Assembly: GCF_003063435.1 (NCBI RefSeq)
Contig: NZ_NESL01000005.1
Coordinates: forward strand, 140,357-204,356
From: Limnohabitans sp. 2KL-1
GTDB taxonomy: Bacteria; Pseudomonadota; Gammaproteobacteria; Burkholderiales; Burkholderiaceae_C
Length of the DNA: 64,000 nt
Direction: 5' to 3'
Shown piece after piece: positions 17,706 to 26,305 of this stretch; position 1 is the stretch's first letter, and each line of letters starts with the position of its first letter. The notes beneath the pieces were generated by a model. It worked only from the letters and a program-made list of their open reading frames with translations, was not told the origin of the DNA and did no database searches. A program made the position numbers and the translations under genes.

Positions 17706-20700
17706 ATGTCGATACACGTTGCCCTGCACCACGTCACCCACTACACCTACGATCGCCCGGTGCAATTAGGCCCCCAGGTCATCCGGCTGCGCCCTGCCCC
17801 GCACAGCCGCAGCCGCATCCTGAGCTACAGCCTCCAGGTCGAGCCCGAAGAGCATTTCATCAACTGGCAGCAAGACGCTTTTGCCAATTACCAGGCGCGT
17901 CTGGTATTCCCCAAAAAGACGACCGCCTTCAAAGTCACCGTGGACGTGGTCACCGAGATGGCCGTGTTCAACCCCTTTGACTTTTTTCTGGAGCCTTCGG
18001 CCGAAGAGGTGCCGTTCAAGTACTCGGACATGGTCAAGGAGGAGCTGCAGTCCTACCTGGACAAAGACCACAAAACCCCGCTGTTCAAGAAGTACCTGGC
18101 CAGCATGGACCGCAAGCGCCAGCGCACGATCGACTTTTTGGTGCAGATCAACCAGCGCCTCCACCAAGACATCCGTTACACCATCCGCATGGAGCCGGGC
18201 GTGCAAACGGCTGAGGAAACCCTGACGCTCAAAAGCGGCTCGTGTCGCGACACGGCCTGGCTCTTGGTGCAGCTGTTTCGCCACATGAACATCGCCGCCC
18301 GCTTTGTTTCGGGCTACCTGATCCAGCTGGCCCCCGATGTGAAATCGCTCGACGGCCCGAGCGGCACCGAAGTCGACTTCACCGACCTGCACGCTTGGTG
18401 TGAGGTGTATTTGCCCGGCGCAGGCTGGGTGGGCTTGGACCCGACCTCGGGCCTGCTGGCGGGCGAAGGGCACATCCCGCTGGCCTGCACGCCCCAGCCA
18501 TCAGCCGCCGCCCCCATTGAAGGCCTGATGGACGAAGCCGAGGTCGAGTTCCACCACGAGATGAGCGTGACGCGCATCCACGAGTCGCCCCGCGTGACCC
18601 GCCCCTACAGCGAAGAACAATGGGCCGATGTGCTGGCTTTGGGCGAACAGGTGGACGCGCAATTGGTGGCGCAAGACGTGCGCTTGACCATGGGCGGCGA
18701 GCCCACCTTTGTGTCCACGCAAGACCGCGATGGCGCCGAATGGAACACCGACGCCTTGGGGCCCACCAAGCGGGGCCTGGCCACCGAGCTGGTGCACAAG
18801 CTGCGCCAGCAATACGGCCAGGGCGGTTTCTTGCATTTTGGCCAGGGCAAGTGGTACCCGGGTGAACAACTGCCGCGCTGGGCGCTCAGCATTTACTGGC
18901 GTGCCGACGGCACACCTTGCTGGCAAGACCCCGATGTGTTTGCCGACGAGCGCGAACCCAGCCACTACACCAGCGCCGATGCCCAGCGCTTCATGCAAGG
19001 GCTGACCGAGCAGCTGGGCCTGCCCGGCGACACCGTGCTGCCCGGGTTTGAGGACACCTGGTATTACCTGTGGCGCGAACGCCGCCTGCCCGTGAACGTC
19101 GACCCGTTTGACGCCCGCCTGGACGACGAGATGGAGCGCATCCGTTTGCGCCGCATCTTCAGCCAAGGGCTGGACCAGCCTGTGGGTTATGTGCTGCCGC
19201 TGCAGCCTTTTGAACCAGCTGCTGAACCAGCCGTTGAGCAAGCCACCTCATCAAAGACCCCCGATCTGAGGGGGGCACCTTGGCAAACAGGCCGCTGGTT
19301 CCTGAGGGACGAGCGCATGTACCTCATGCCCGGCGACTCCCCCATGGGCTGGCGCTTGCCACTCGACTCCTTGCCGTGGGCAGCACCGACCGACCGCTGG
19401 CACATGATCGAGCAAGACCCCTTCTCGCCACATCTCTCACCCCGCAGCGCCTTGCCAGCGGCCGCCCCGGTGACGATGCAGCCGCGCCATTCCCAAAAGC
19501 CTCCGGCAACGGCTCCAGCAGCACCTGCAGCCAAGTTCGCGTCCGACGCCTCCGTGGTGCGCACCGCCCTGTGTGTGGAAGTGCGCGACCCGCGCCGCGC
19601 CAACGGGCCAAAAGCCGAACGAGATGTCGAGGCCGAGGCGCAACAGCAAGGTGAAAAATCTGGCGTGCTGTACGTCTTCATGCCGCCGCTGGCAAGGCTG
19701 GAAGACTACCTGGCCTTGGTCAGCGCCGTCGAAGCCACGGCCAGAACGCTGGGCATGAAAATCGTCATGGAAGGCTACCCGCCCCCACGCGACCCGCGCC
19801 TCAAACTCCTGCAAGTCACGCCCGACCCCGGTGTGATCGAGGTCAACATCCACCCGGCCCACAACTGGAAAGAGTTGGTCGAGCACACCGAGTTTTTGTA
19901 CAAAGCCGCTTTCGAGACGCGCCTGTCGGCCGAAAAGTTCATGACCGACGGCCGCCACACGGGCACCGGCGGCGGCAACCACATGGTGATGGGCGGGGCC
20001 ACCCCGGCAGACAGCCCGTTTTTGCGCCGCCCCGAGCTGCTGGCCAGCCTGATCCTTTACTGGCACAACCACCCGTCCTTGAGCTATTTGTTCAGCGGCA
20101 TGTTCATTGGCCCGACCAGCCAGGCCCCGCGCGTGGACGAAGCGCGCAACGACCAGGTCTATGAACTGGAAATCGCCCTGCGCGAAATCGTGAAAAACCG
20201 GCAAAAATTCGGCACCGACATGGCCCCGTGGGTCGTCGACCGCACCCTGCGCAACATTCTGGTGGACGTGACCGGCAACACCCACCGCAGCGAGTTCTGC
20301 ATCGACAAGATGTATTCCCCCGACAGCAGCACCGGACGTTTGGGCCTTCTGGAGCTGAGGGCTTTCGAGATGCCGCCGCACGCCCGCATGAGCATCGTGC
20401 AGCAGCTCTTGCTGCGTGCGCTGGTGGCCCGCTTCTGGGACGAGCCGTATTCAGCGCCCGTCACCCGCTGGGGCACCGAGCTGCACGACCGCTTCATGCT
20501 GCCGCACTGGATTCACAAAGACTTTGACGACGTGCTCACCGAGCTGGGCGATGCGGGCTTCCACTTCGACCCGAGTTGGTTCGCGCCGCATTTCGAGTTC
20601 CGTTTCCCGCTGGTGGGGCAAATCCGGGTCGATGGCGCGGTCGTCACCCTGCGCAATGCGCTGGAGCCCTGGCACGTCATGGGCGAAGAAAGCGGCGCAG

Positions 20701-21164
20701 GCGGCACCGCCCGCTATGTGGACTCGTCGCTCGAACGCATCGAGGTGCATGTGACCGGCATGAACCCCTCGCGCCACACGGTGACGGTGAACGGCAAGCC
20801 CCTGCCCCTGCAGCCCACGGGCGTGGTGGGTGAATACGTGGCCAGCGTGCGCTACAAGGCCTGGAACCCGCCTTCGTCGCTGCACCCCAGCATCGGCGTG
20901 CACGCGCCGCTGACGGTGGACCTGGTGGACACCTGGATGAAGCGCTCGCTCGGCGGCTGCCAATACCATGTGGTTCACCCCGGTGGCCGCAGCTACGACA
21001 CCTTCCCGGTGAATGCCTACGAAGCCGAAAGCCGCCGCATGGCCCGCTTCTTCCGCATGGGGCACACCCCCGGCGCGATGAAACAGCTGGCCGCACTCGG
21101 CCCCAACGCCACACTGCACGCCAGCCCCGAGTTTCCGTACACGCTGGATTTGCGGCGTGCGTGA
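17706..21164 (+). CDS. Transglutaminase-like / DUF2126 two-domain protein
   Basis: A 1,152-residue protein. Residues 1-300 form a bacterial transglutaminase-like cysteine peptidase with N-terminal beta domain (VALHHVTHYTYDRPVQLGPQ), catalytic Cys in LKSGSCRDTAWLLVQLFRHM, His in DLHAWCEVYLPGAGW and Asp in GLDPTSGLL. From about residue 330 to the end is DUF2126, described as a putative amidoligase domain (LTMGGEPTFVSTQDRDG, GGGNHMVMGGAT, VDRTLRNILVDVTGNTHR). A peptide-bond-cleaving fold and a peptide-forming fold are thus fused in one chain. It begins the plus-strand operon that continues with the ATP-grasp/alpha-E fusion and a second transglutaminase. Confidence 0.92.
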   Translation: MSIHVALHHVTHYTYDRPVQLGPQVIRLRPAPHSRSRILSYSLQVEPEEHFINWQQDAFANYQARLVFPKKTTAFKVTVDVVTEMAVFNPFDFFLEPSAEEVPFKYSDMVKEELQSYLDKDHKTPLFKKYLASMDRKRQRTIDFLVQINQRLHQDIRYTIRMEPGVQTAEETLTLKSGSCRDTAWLLVQLFRHMNIAARFVSGYLIQLAPDVKSLDGPSGTEVDFTDLHAWCEVYLPGAGWVGLDPTSGLLAGEGHIPLACTPQPSAAAPIEGLMDEAEVEFHHEMSVTRIHESPRVTRPYSEEQWADVLALGEQVDAQLVAQDVRLTMGGEPTFVSTQDRDGAEWNTDALGPTKRGLATELVHKLRQQYGQGGFLHFGQGKWYPGEQLPRWALSIYWRADGTPCWQDPDVFADEREPSHYTSADAQRFMQGLTEQLGLPGDTVLPGFEDTWYYLWRERRLPVNVDPFDARLDDEMERIRLRRIFSQGLDQPVGYVLPLQPFEPAAEPAVEQATSSKTPDLRGAPWQTGRWFLRDERMYLMPGDSPMGWRLPLDSLPWAAPTDRWHMIEQDPFSPHLSPRSALPAAAPVTMQPRHSQKPPATAPAAPAAKFASDASVVRTALCVEVRDPRRANGPKAERDVEAEAQQQGEKSGVLYVFMPPLARLEDYLALVSAVEATARTLGMKIVMEGYPPPRDPRLKLLQVTPDPGVIEVNIHPAHNWKELVEHTEFLYKAAFETRLSAEKFMTDGRHTGTGGGNHMVMGGATPADSPFLRRPELLASLILYWHNHPSLSYLFSGMFIGPTSQAPRVDEARNDQVYELEIALREIVKNRQKFGTDMAPWVVDRTLRNILVDVTGNTHRSEFCIDKMYSPDSSTGRLGLLELRAFEMPPHARMSIVQQLLLRALVARFWDEPYSAPVTRWGTELHDRFMLPHWIHKDFDDVLTELGDAGFHFDPSWFAPHFEFRFPLVGQIRVDGAVVTLRNALEPWHVMGEESGAGGTARYVDSSLERIEVHVTGMNPSRHTVTVNGKPLPLQPTGVVGEYVASVRYKAWNPPSSLHPSIGVHAPLTVDLVDTWMKRSLGGCQYHVVHPGGRSYDTFPVNAYEAESRRMARFFRMGHTPGAMKQLAALGPNATLHASPEFPYTLDLRRA

Positions 21165-21180
21165 GCATCTGCCAGTGGCC

Positions 21181-21250
21181 CATGTCGGACCTGAAGCTGC
21201 CGACCTGCGGGAAAGGGCTTGGGCAGGTCGGTGGCTTCAGCCCCGACATG
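21181..21250. repeat. Large imperfect inverted repeat (REP-like hairpin)
   Basis: Two 27-nt arms (21181-21207 and 21224-21250) are reverse complements at 23 of 27 positions around a 16-nt loop. The core is CATGTCGG..CTGAAGC..CCGACCTG. A related half element (CATGTCGGAGCTCAAGC) occurs at about 25008-25024, downstream of the same operon. This is typical of intergenic REP elements and argues that the ATP-grasp/alpha-E gene begins after it. It may also act as a transcription attenuator or mRNA stabiliser. Confidence 0.7.
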
Positions 21251-21301
21251 CACCTGCGCCAAAGCGTGCCCACTCGCGAAGCGGTAAAGATCCAAGCGAC
21301 A

Positions 21302-24064
21302 ATGGCCCGGATGAATGAGCCTTCGCCCGCAATCGACAAGCTGCAGCCAGTACACGCCATGAAATGGCTGGCGCTTCAGCAAGAGCGTGCGCCTGCCGGG
21401 CACTGGGACGAACTGCGCGGCCAAGTCACCCCATCCCCTGGAGCGCAGCCGCAAAGCGAGCCCAGCGATGCAAGCCCTACGATCAGCGGACCATGGCAGG
21501 CCTTCATCGAGCCACTGGACATGCCAGGGGGTTTGTCGGACCTGAACACCCGCATGAACAACCTGCAACGGCAGGTGCGCGACAACGGCATCACCTACAA
21601 CGTGTATGCCGCCTCCGACCAACCGCAGCGCCCCTGGTCGCTTGACCTGTTTCCGCTGATGCTGGGCCACGCCGACTGGCAACAGATCGAGGCCGGCGTG
21701 ATGCAGCGCATGCAGCTGCTGGAACGCATCATGGCCGATGCCTACGGTCCGCAACAACTGGTGCTCAGTGGCCAGTTGCCCGCCGCTCTGGTGCAAGGGC
21801 ACCCGGCGTACCTGCCCGCCATGCACGGGGTGCCGCCCGTCGGGGGCCGCTATTTGTCTTTGGCCGCTTTTGACTTGGCGCGCGGCCCTGACGGCTGCTG
21901 GTGGCTGTTGTCGCAGCGCACGCAAGCGCCTTCGGGTCTGGGCTATTTGCTGGAAAACCGACAAATTGTGTCGCGCCAGTTCCCGCAGGCCTTCGAGGCT
22001 TTTCCGGTGCAGCGCCTGGCCGAAACCTACCGCACCCTGATCGACGGCATCAAGGCCAGAAGCCCGGCAGGCGCTTCGGCCCACATCGCGCTGCTTACGC
22101 CTGGCCCTTACAACGAGACTTATTTTGAACACGCCTATCTGGCCCGCTATCTGGGCCTGAGCTTGGTGCAGGGCAATGACCTGACCGTGCGTGACGAAAA
22201 GCTGTACCTCAAAACGCTGCAAGGCCTGCAACCTGTGCACGGCTTGCTCAAACGCGTGGACGACGACTGGCTGGACCCGCTGGAGATGCGTGCCGACTCC
22301 ACGCTGGGTGTGCCCGGCTTGCTGCAAGCGGTGCGCAGCGGCAACGTGCTGGTGGCCAACACACCGGGCTCGGGTTTCCTTGAATCGAACGCTTTGCTGG
22401 GCTTCATGCCCGCGCTGGCGCGTGACCTGCTGGGGCAAGAGCTGCAGCTGCCCGCTATCCCGAGTTGGTGGTGCGGCGAAGCGGCGGCGCTGCAAGACGT
22501 GTTGCCACGCATTCAAAGCTGCGTCATCAAACCCACCTACCCCTACAACACCGACCGCCAAAGCTTTGAGCCTGTGCTGGGCCACGCCTTGTCGCGCCAA
22601 GAACAAAACGAATGGGCGGGACGCATCCTGCGCGACCCCGACGCCCACACCCTGCAATCGTGGCTGCCGCTGTCGCACCAACCAACCTGGCACACCGGTG
22701 CGGATGGCTCGCCCTGCATTCAATCGCGGCCCCTGGTGCTGCGCGTGTTCGCCGTGGCCAACGCCCAAGGCCACTGGCAGGTTTTGCCCGGCGGCCTGGC
22801 GCGCCTGGGCACCCGCGAAGGCATCGCCTCCATGCAACGCGGCGGCAGCAGCGCCGATGTGTGGGTGCAAAGCCCCACAGCGACGGAAAAACAGCCACAT
22901 TCACAGTCGCAATCGCAAGGGACAACCGCGCCCGCAAACACCTCCCAGTCTCAGTCTCAGTCTCAGTCCCAATCAACCCAAGCCGGGCAAAGCCCTGAGG
23001 CGCTCAGCCCCCCGCTCACCCCGGCCTTGGCCGCCCCCAGCACCGACTCTGCGTCGCCCCACCGCCAGCGCCTGGTGACCAGCCGCGCCGCAGAAAACCT
23101 GTTCTGGATGGGCCGGTACACCGAGCGCACGGAAAACACCCTGCGCCTGGTGCGGCTGAGCCTGGAGATTTTGGGCAGTGAAAACCAGAACCTGCCCTGC
23201 TTGCGCCAGTTCATCACCCGCATGGCCACGCGCCACGGCCTGGTGCGTGCCGGTGTGCCCGCTGCAACACAAGCGCACCGCGTGTTCGAACGCTCGCTGA
23301 TCGCCGGCCTGTGGGACAAGGAACTGGCCACCAGCGTCGGCTTCAATTTGCGCGCCGTGCGCCTGGCCGCCGCCTCGGTGCGCGAACGCCTGTCGCCCGA
23401 ACACTGGCGCTTGCTTGAGCAGGCCGAATCGCGCTTTTTCAGCCCCGACGCCCAAGGCAGCACACCCGACACGGTGGCCGTGCAGCGCCTGCTGGCCGAC
23501 ACCAGCCAGATGCTGGCCGCGCTGACCGGTGCCCAGACCGACCGCATGAGCCGCGACGACGGCTGGCGTCTGCTGTCCATTGGCCGCCACATCGAACGGC
23601 TGCAATTCTTGTCCAACGCCCTGTCCGAAGCCGTGCAACTGGGGCTCATCGGCGAGCAAGCCGGGTTTGACGCGGTGCTCGACCTGTTTGACAGCACCAT
23701 CAGCTTCCATGCCCAGTACCAGCAAAGCCGCACGCCCCAGGCGCTGATGGACTTGCTGGTCACCAACGCCGACAACCCGCGCTCTTTGGGTTGGGTGGCG
23801 CACACCCTGCGCTCGCGCCTGCGCCGCATGGGCCAACTGGCCGACGGTGCCACCTTGCCCCTGGCCGATCTGGTGCCGCAACTCATCGAACTGAGCCCTG
23901 AAGCCCTCTGGCCCCTGGCTTGCAGCGCTGCCTTGCCCGGCAGCACCCTGCCTTTGCACAGTGCACTGGCGCATGGCCAAAAGGCGGCCCACGACGTGTC
24001 GGACCAGCTGTGCGGCCTGTTTTTCACGCACAGCGGCGAAGCCCGCTACAGCGTGGGCGCGTAA
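21302..24064 (+). CDS. Circularly permuted ATP-grasp fused to alpha-E domain
   Basis: A protein of about 920 residues. The first ~520 residues are a CP type-2 ATP-grasp (LSDLNTRMNNLQRQVRDNGI, LLTPGPYNETYFEHAYLARY, LKRVDDDWLDPLEMRADS, CVIKPTYPYNTDRQSFEP). A Gln/Ser linker with a run of SQ dipeptides follows, encoded by four tandem CAGTC(T/C) hexamers (22946-22969). The last ~320 residues are an alpha-E domain starting TSRAAENLFWMGRYTERTEN. The frame is open back to a GTG at 21161 overlapping the previous stop, but that extension would translate the REP-like hairpin, so ATG 21302 (or 21311) is preferred. The fusion confirms that the separate proteins encoded at 12.3-14.8 kb act together. Confidence 0.88.
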   Translation: MARMNEPSPAIDKLQPVHAMKWLALQQERAPAGHWDELRGQVTPSPGAQPQSEPSDASPTISGPWQAFIEPLDMPGGLSDLNTRMNNLQRQVRDNGITYNVYAASDQPQRPWSLDLFPLMLGHADWQQIEAGVMQRMQLLERIMADAYGPQQLVLSGQLPAALVQGHPAYLPAMHGVPPVGGRYLSLAAFDLARGPDGCWWLLSQRTQAPSGLGYLLENRQIVSRQFPQAFEAFPVQRLAETYRTLIDGIKARSPAGASAHIALLTPGPYNETYFEHAYLARYLGLSLVQGNDLTVRDEKLYLKTLQGLQPVHGLLKRVDDDWLDPLEMRADSTLGVPGLLQAVRSGNVLVANTPGSGFLESNALLGFMPALARDLLGQELQLPAIPSWWCGEAAALQDVLPRIQSCVIKPTYPYNTDRQSFEPVLGHALSRQEQNEWAGRILRDPDAHTLQSWLPLSHQPTWHTGADGSPCIQSRPLVLRVFAVANAQGHWQVLPGGLARLGTREGIASMQRGGSSADVWVQSPTATEKQPHSQSQSQGTTAPANTSQSQSQSQSQSTQAGQSPEALSPPLTPALAAPSTDSASPHRQRLVTSRAAENLFWMGRYTERTENTLRLVRLSLEILGSENQNLPCLRQFITRMATRHGLVRAGVPAATQAHRVFERSLIAGLWDKELATSVGFNLRAVRLAAASVRERLSPEHWRLLEQAESRFFSPDAQGSTPDTVAVQRLLADTSQMLAALTGAQTDRMSRDDGWRLLSIGRHIERLQFLSNALSEAVQLGLIGEQAGFDAVLDLFDSTISFHAQYQQSRTPQALMDLLVTNADNPRSLGWVAHTLRSRLRRMGQLADGATLPLADLVPQLIELSPEALWPLACSAALPGSTLPLHSALAHGQKAAHDVSDQLCGLFFTHSGEARYSVGA

Positions 24065-24088
24065 GCGCATCCCACCGGCACCCACACC

Positions 24089-24988
24089 ATGCGCCTGGCC
24101 ATCACCCACGAAACCCGCTACCGCTACAGCCCACCGGTGCAAACCGCCCAGCATGTGGCCCACCTGCAACCGGCCAACACGCCCTGCCAAGAAGTCATCG
24201 GCCACTGGATGCAGATCGAGCCCGAAGCCACGGTTCGGCACCACATCGACGCGTTTTTCAACCACCGCGCTTATTGGGCCCTGACCCACCCGCACGACGG
24301 CCTGATGGTGCGGGCACACAGCGAACTCGACACCCACACTGTGCCTGCGGCCAACGCCAGCCAAAGCTGGGAAGCGGTGCGTGAACATTTCCGCTACCGG
24401 GGCGGTCAACCCGGCGATGTGCACAGCCGCTTTGTGTTTGGCTCGCACCATGCGCCGGTGCACGAGGCGTTTCGGGCCTACGCGCAAAGCAGCTTCACAC
24501 CCGGTCGGCCGCTCATGCAGGCGGCGCAAGAACTCACGGCGCGCATGCACCGTGACTTTCGCTACGAAACCGCCAGCACCGACATCAACACCCCGGCCCT
24601 GCAAGCGCTGAAAGACCGACGCGGCGTGTGCCAGGACTTTGCCCACATCCTGCTGGCCTGCCTGCGTTCACTGGGCCTGCCCGCCCGCTACGTCAGCGGC
24701 TACCTGCTGACCCAGCCGCCCCCGGGCCAGCCCCGCTTGTTGGGCAGCGACGCCTCGCACGCCTGGGCCTCGGTGTATGTGCCCGAACTGGCCCGCCACG
24801 CCAGCCAAGGCTGGCTGGACCTGGACCCGACCAACGACCGCACCGGCCTGGCCAGCCCGGGCGAAGACTATGTGCGCCTGGCCGTGGGCCGCGACTTTGC
24901 CGATGTCTCGCCCCTGCGTGGCGTGTTGCAAGGCGGCGGCGCACACACGCTGGAAGTGGCGGTGACGGTGGCACCGCGGGACGAATAA
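24089..24988 (+). CDS. Transglutaminase-like cysteine peptidase family protein
   Basis: A 299-residue protein with the Bact_transglu_N beta domain (MRLAITHETRYRYSPPVQTA) followed by a transglutaminase core. The catalytic triad is visible as Cys at about residue 181 in RRGVCQDFAHILLACLRSLG, His in SDASHAWASVYVPE and Asp in WLDLDPTNDRTG. It lies 24 bp after the ATP-grasp/alpha-E fusion, completing the three-gene operon. By family context it probably hydrolyses or trims the peptides made by its ATP-grasp neighbours; activity is inferred. Confidence 0.92.
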   Translation: MRLAITHETRYRYSPPVQTAQHVAHLQPANTPCQEVIGHWMQIEPEATVRHHIDAFFNHRAYWALTHPHDGLMVRAHSELDTHTVPAANASQSWEAVREHFRYRGGQPGDVHSRFVFGSHHAPVHEAFRAYAQSSFTPGRPLMQAAQELTARMHRDFRYETASTDINTPALQALKDRRGVCQDFAHILLACLRSLGLPARYVSGYLLTQPPPGQPRLLGSDASHAWASVYVPELARHASQGWLDLDPTNDRTGLASPGEDYVRLAVGRDFADVSPLRGVLQGGGAHTLEVAVTVAPRDE

Positions 24989-25148
24989 AACGCCACCGCG
25001 AAGCGCCATGTCGGAGCTCAAGCCTGCGCCCTGCGCGAAGACAAAAACCCACGGCCGCATGCCCAAACCGGCCCCTTCAGCGACAATCTCATCCTGACTT
25101 TTTCCGCGCCAGCGGGAATTCCTCTTCACCCCACTTTGACATCCGACC

Positions 25149-25607
25149 ATGAACGTCTACGACACCCTGAAATCCCTGAACATCGAACTGCCCCCCGTGG
25201 CCGTGCCTGCAGCGGCTTATGTGCCTTTTGTGCAAACCGGTAACCTGGTCTTTTTGTCGGGCCACATCGCCAAAAAAGACGGCAAAGTCTGGGCTGGCCA
25301 GCTGGGCCAAAACATCAGCACCGCCGAAGGCCAGCAAGCGGCCCGCGCCGTGGCGATTGACCTGATGGGCACGCTGCACGCCGCCGTGGGCGACCTGAAC
25401 AAAATCAAGCGCATCGTCAAGGTGATGAGCTTGGTCAACTCAACCGGCGACTTCACCGAACAACACCTGGTGACCAACGGCTGCAGCGAACTGTTGGGCC
25501 AGGTGTTTGGCCCCCAGGTCGGCGCGCACGCCCGAAGCGCCTTTGGCGTGGCCCAGATCCCGATGGGTGCCTGCGTCGAGATCGAACTCATCGCCGAAAT
25601 CGCCTGA
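25149..25607 (+). CDS. RidA / YjgF-family protein
   Basis: A 152-residue protein of the longer YjgF/YER057c/UK114 subfamily. It shows VPFVQTGNLVFLSGHIAKKDG, TLHAAVGDLNKIKRIVKVM and a C-terminal ARSAFGVAQIPMGACVEIE carrying the Arg expected to bind the carboxylate of 2-aminoacrylate-type imines. RidA proteins hydrolyse reactive enamine/imine intermediates from PLP enzymes, and members of this longer class vary in substrate. It is separated from the preceding operon by about 160 bp. Confidence 0.9.
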   Translation: MNVYDTLKSLNIELPPVAVPAAAYVPFVQTGNLVFLSGHIAKKDGKVWAGQLGQNISTAEGQQAARAVAIDLMGTLHAAVGDLNKIKRIVKVMSLVNSTGDFTEQHLVTNGCSELLGQVFGPQVGAHARSAFGVAQIPMGACVEIELIAEIA

Positions 25608-25698
25608 CCCGTATCGACTGACCACGCACGCCATGGGCGAGGTGGTCCGTGCCTTGCCCGTGGCCAACGCCTGAACCCATTTCAAACCGGAGACTTCC

Positions 25699-26214
25699 AT
25701 GACCCTTTCCATGTCCAGCGCCAGCGTGCCCGTTTGCACCCGCATGCTCACCAACCTGAGCCACATCCTGAGCAAGGCGGAGCAATTCGTCGACGCCAAA
25801 AAGATCGACCCCACAGCGCTGACCGGCTACCGCCTGGCCCCAGACATGTTCCCGTTCACCCGCCAGGTGCTGATCGCCTGCGATGCGGCGAAAAACGGCG
25901 TGGCCCGCCTCGCCGGCATCGACGCCCCCAAGTTTGACGACACGGAAACCACATTCACCCAGCTGCAAGAACGCATCCAGAAAACCCTGGCCTTCATCGC
26001 CACCGTGCCCGCAGCCGCATTGGACGGCACCGAGGACAAAGAAATCACCTTCCCTGCCGGCCCTGGCAAAACCCGCACCATGAAGGGCCAGGACTATCTG
26101 ATGGGCTGGATGCTGCCCAATCTGTTTTTCCACATCACCACGGCCTACAGCATCCTGCGCCACAACGGTGTGGACGTGGGCAAGGTCGATTACCTGCTGG
26201 GACCCCAAGGCTAA
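25699..26214 (+). CDS. DUF1993 domain protein
   Basis: A 171-residue protein of the DUF1993 family, which has a DinB-like four-helix bundle and no established function. Typical segments are MLTNLSHILSKAEQFVDAKK, RLAPDMFPFTRQVLIACD and MGWMLPNLFFHITTAYSILR with conserved His. A GGAGA site precedes ATG 25699. The RidA-like gene lies 91 bp upstream. Confidence 0.85.
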   Translation: MTLSMSSASVPVCTRMLTNLSHILSKAEQFVDAKKIDPTALTGYRLAPDMFPFTRQVLIACDAAKNGVARLAGIDAPKFDDTETTFTQLQERIQKTLAFIATVPAAALDGTEDKEITFPAGPGKTRTMKGQDYLMGWMLPNLFFHITTAYSILRHNGVDVGKVDYLLGPQG

Positions 26215-26220
26215 GACGCA

Positions 26221-26240
26221 CAGACCCTCACCCGGGTCTG
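26221..26240 (+). terminator. Possible weak terminator hairpin
   Basis: CAGACCC (26221-26227) pairs exactly with GGGTCTG (26234-26240), just after the DUF1993 stop and before a convergent gene. There is no T tract, so intrinsic termination is uncertain. A 13-bp tandem repeat (CTGAGCCCTCTG at 26273-26284 and 26286-26297) follows in the same gap. Confidence 0.35.
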
Positions 26241-26305
26241 TGCCGAAAATGCTGCCCGACTAAGCCTTATCACTGAGCCCTCTGACTGAGCCCTCTGTCA
26301 CCCCG

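Noticed and set aside
21161..21301. GTG start overlapping the DUF2126 stop for the ATP-grasp/alpha-E fusion.
   Set aside because: It would translate a REP-like hairpin into an unconserved Cys/Gly-rich leader; ATG 21302 gives a normal N-terminus. The overlap makes it worth testing, but it is not preferred.
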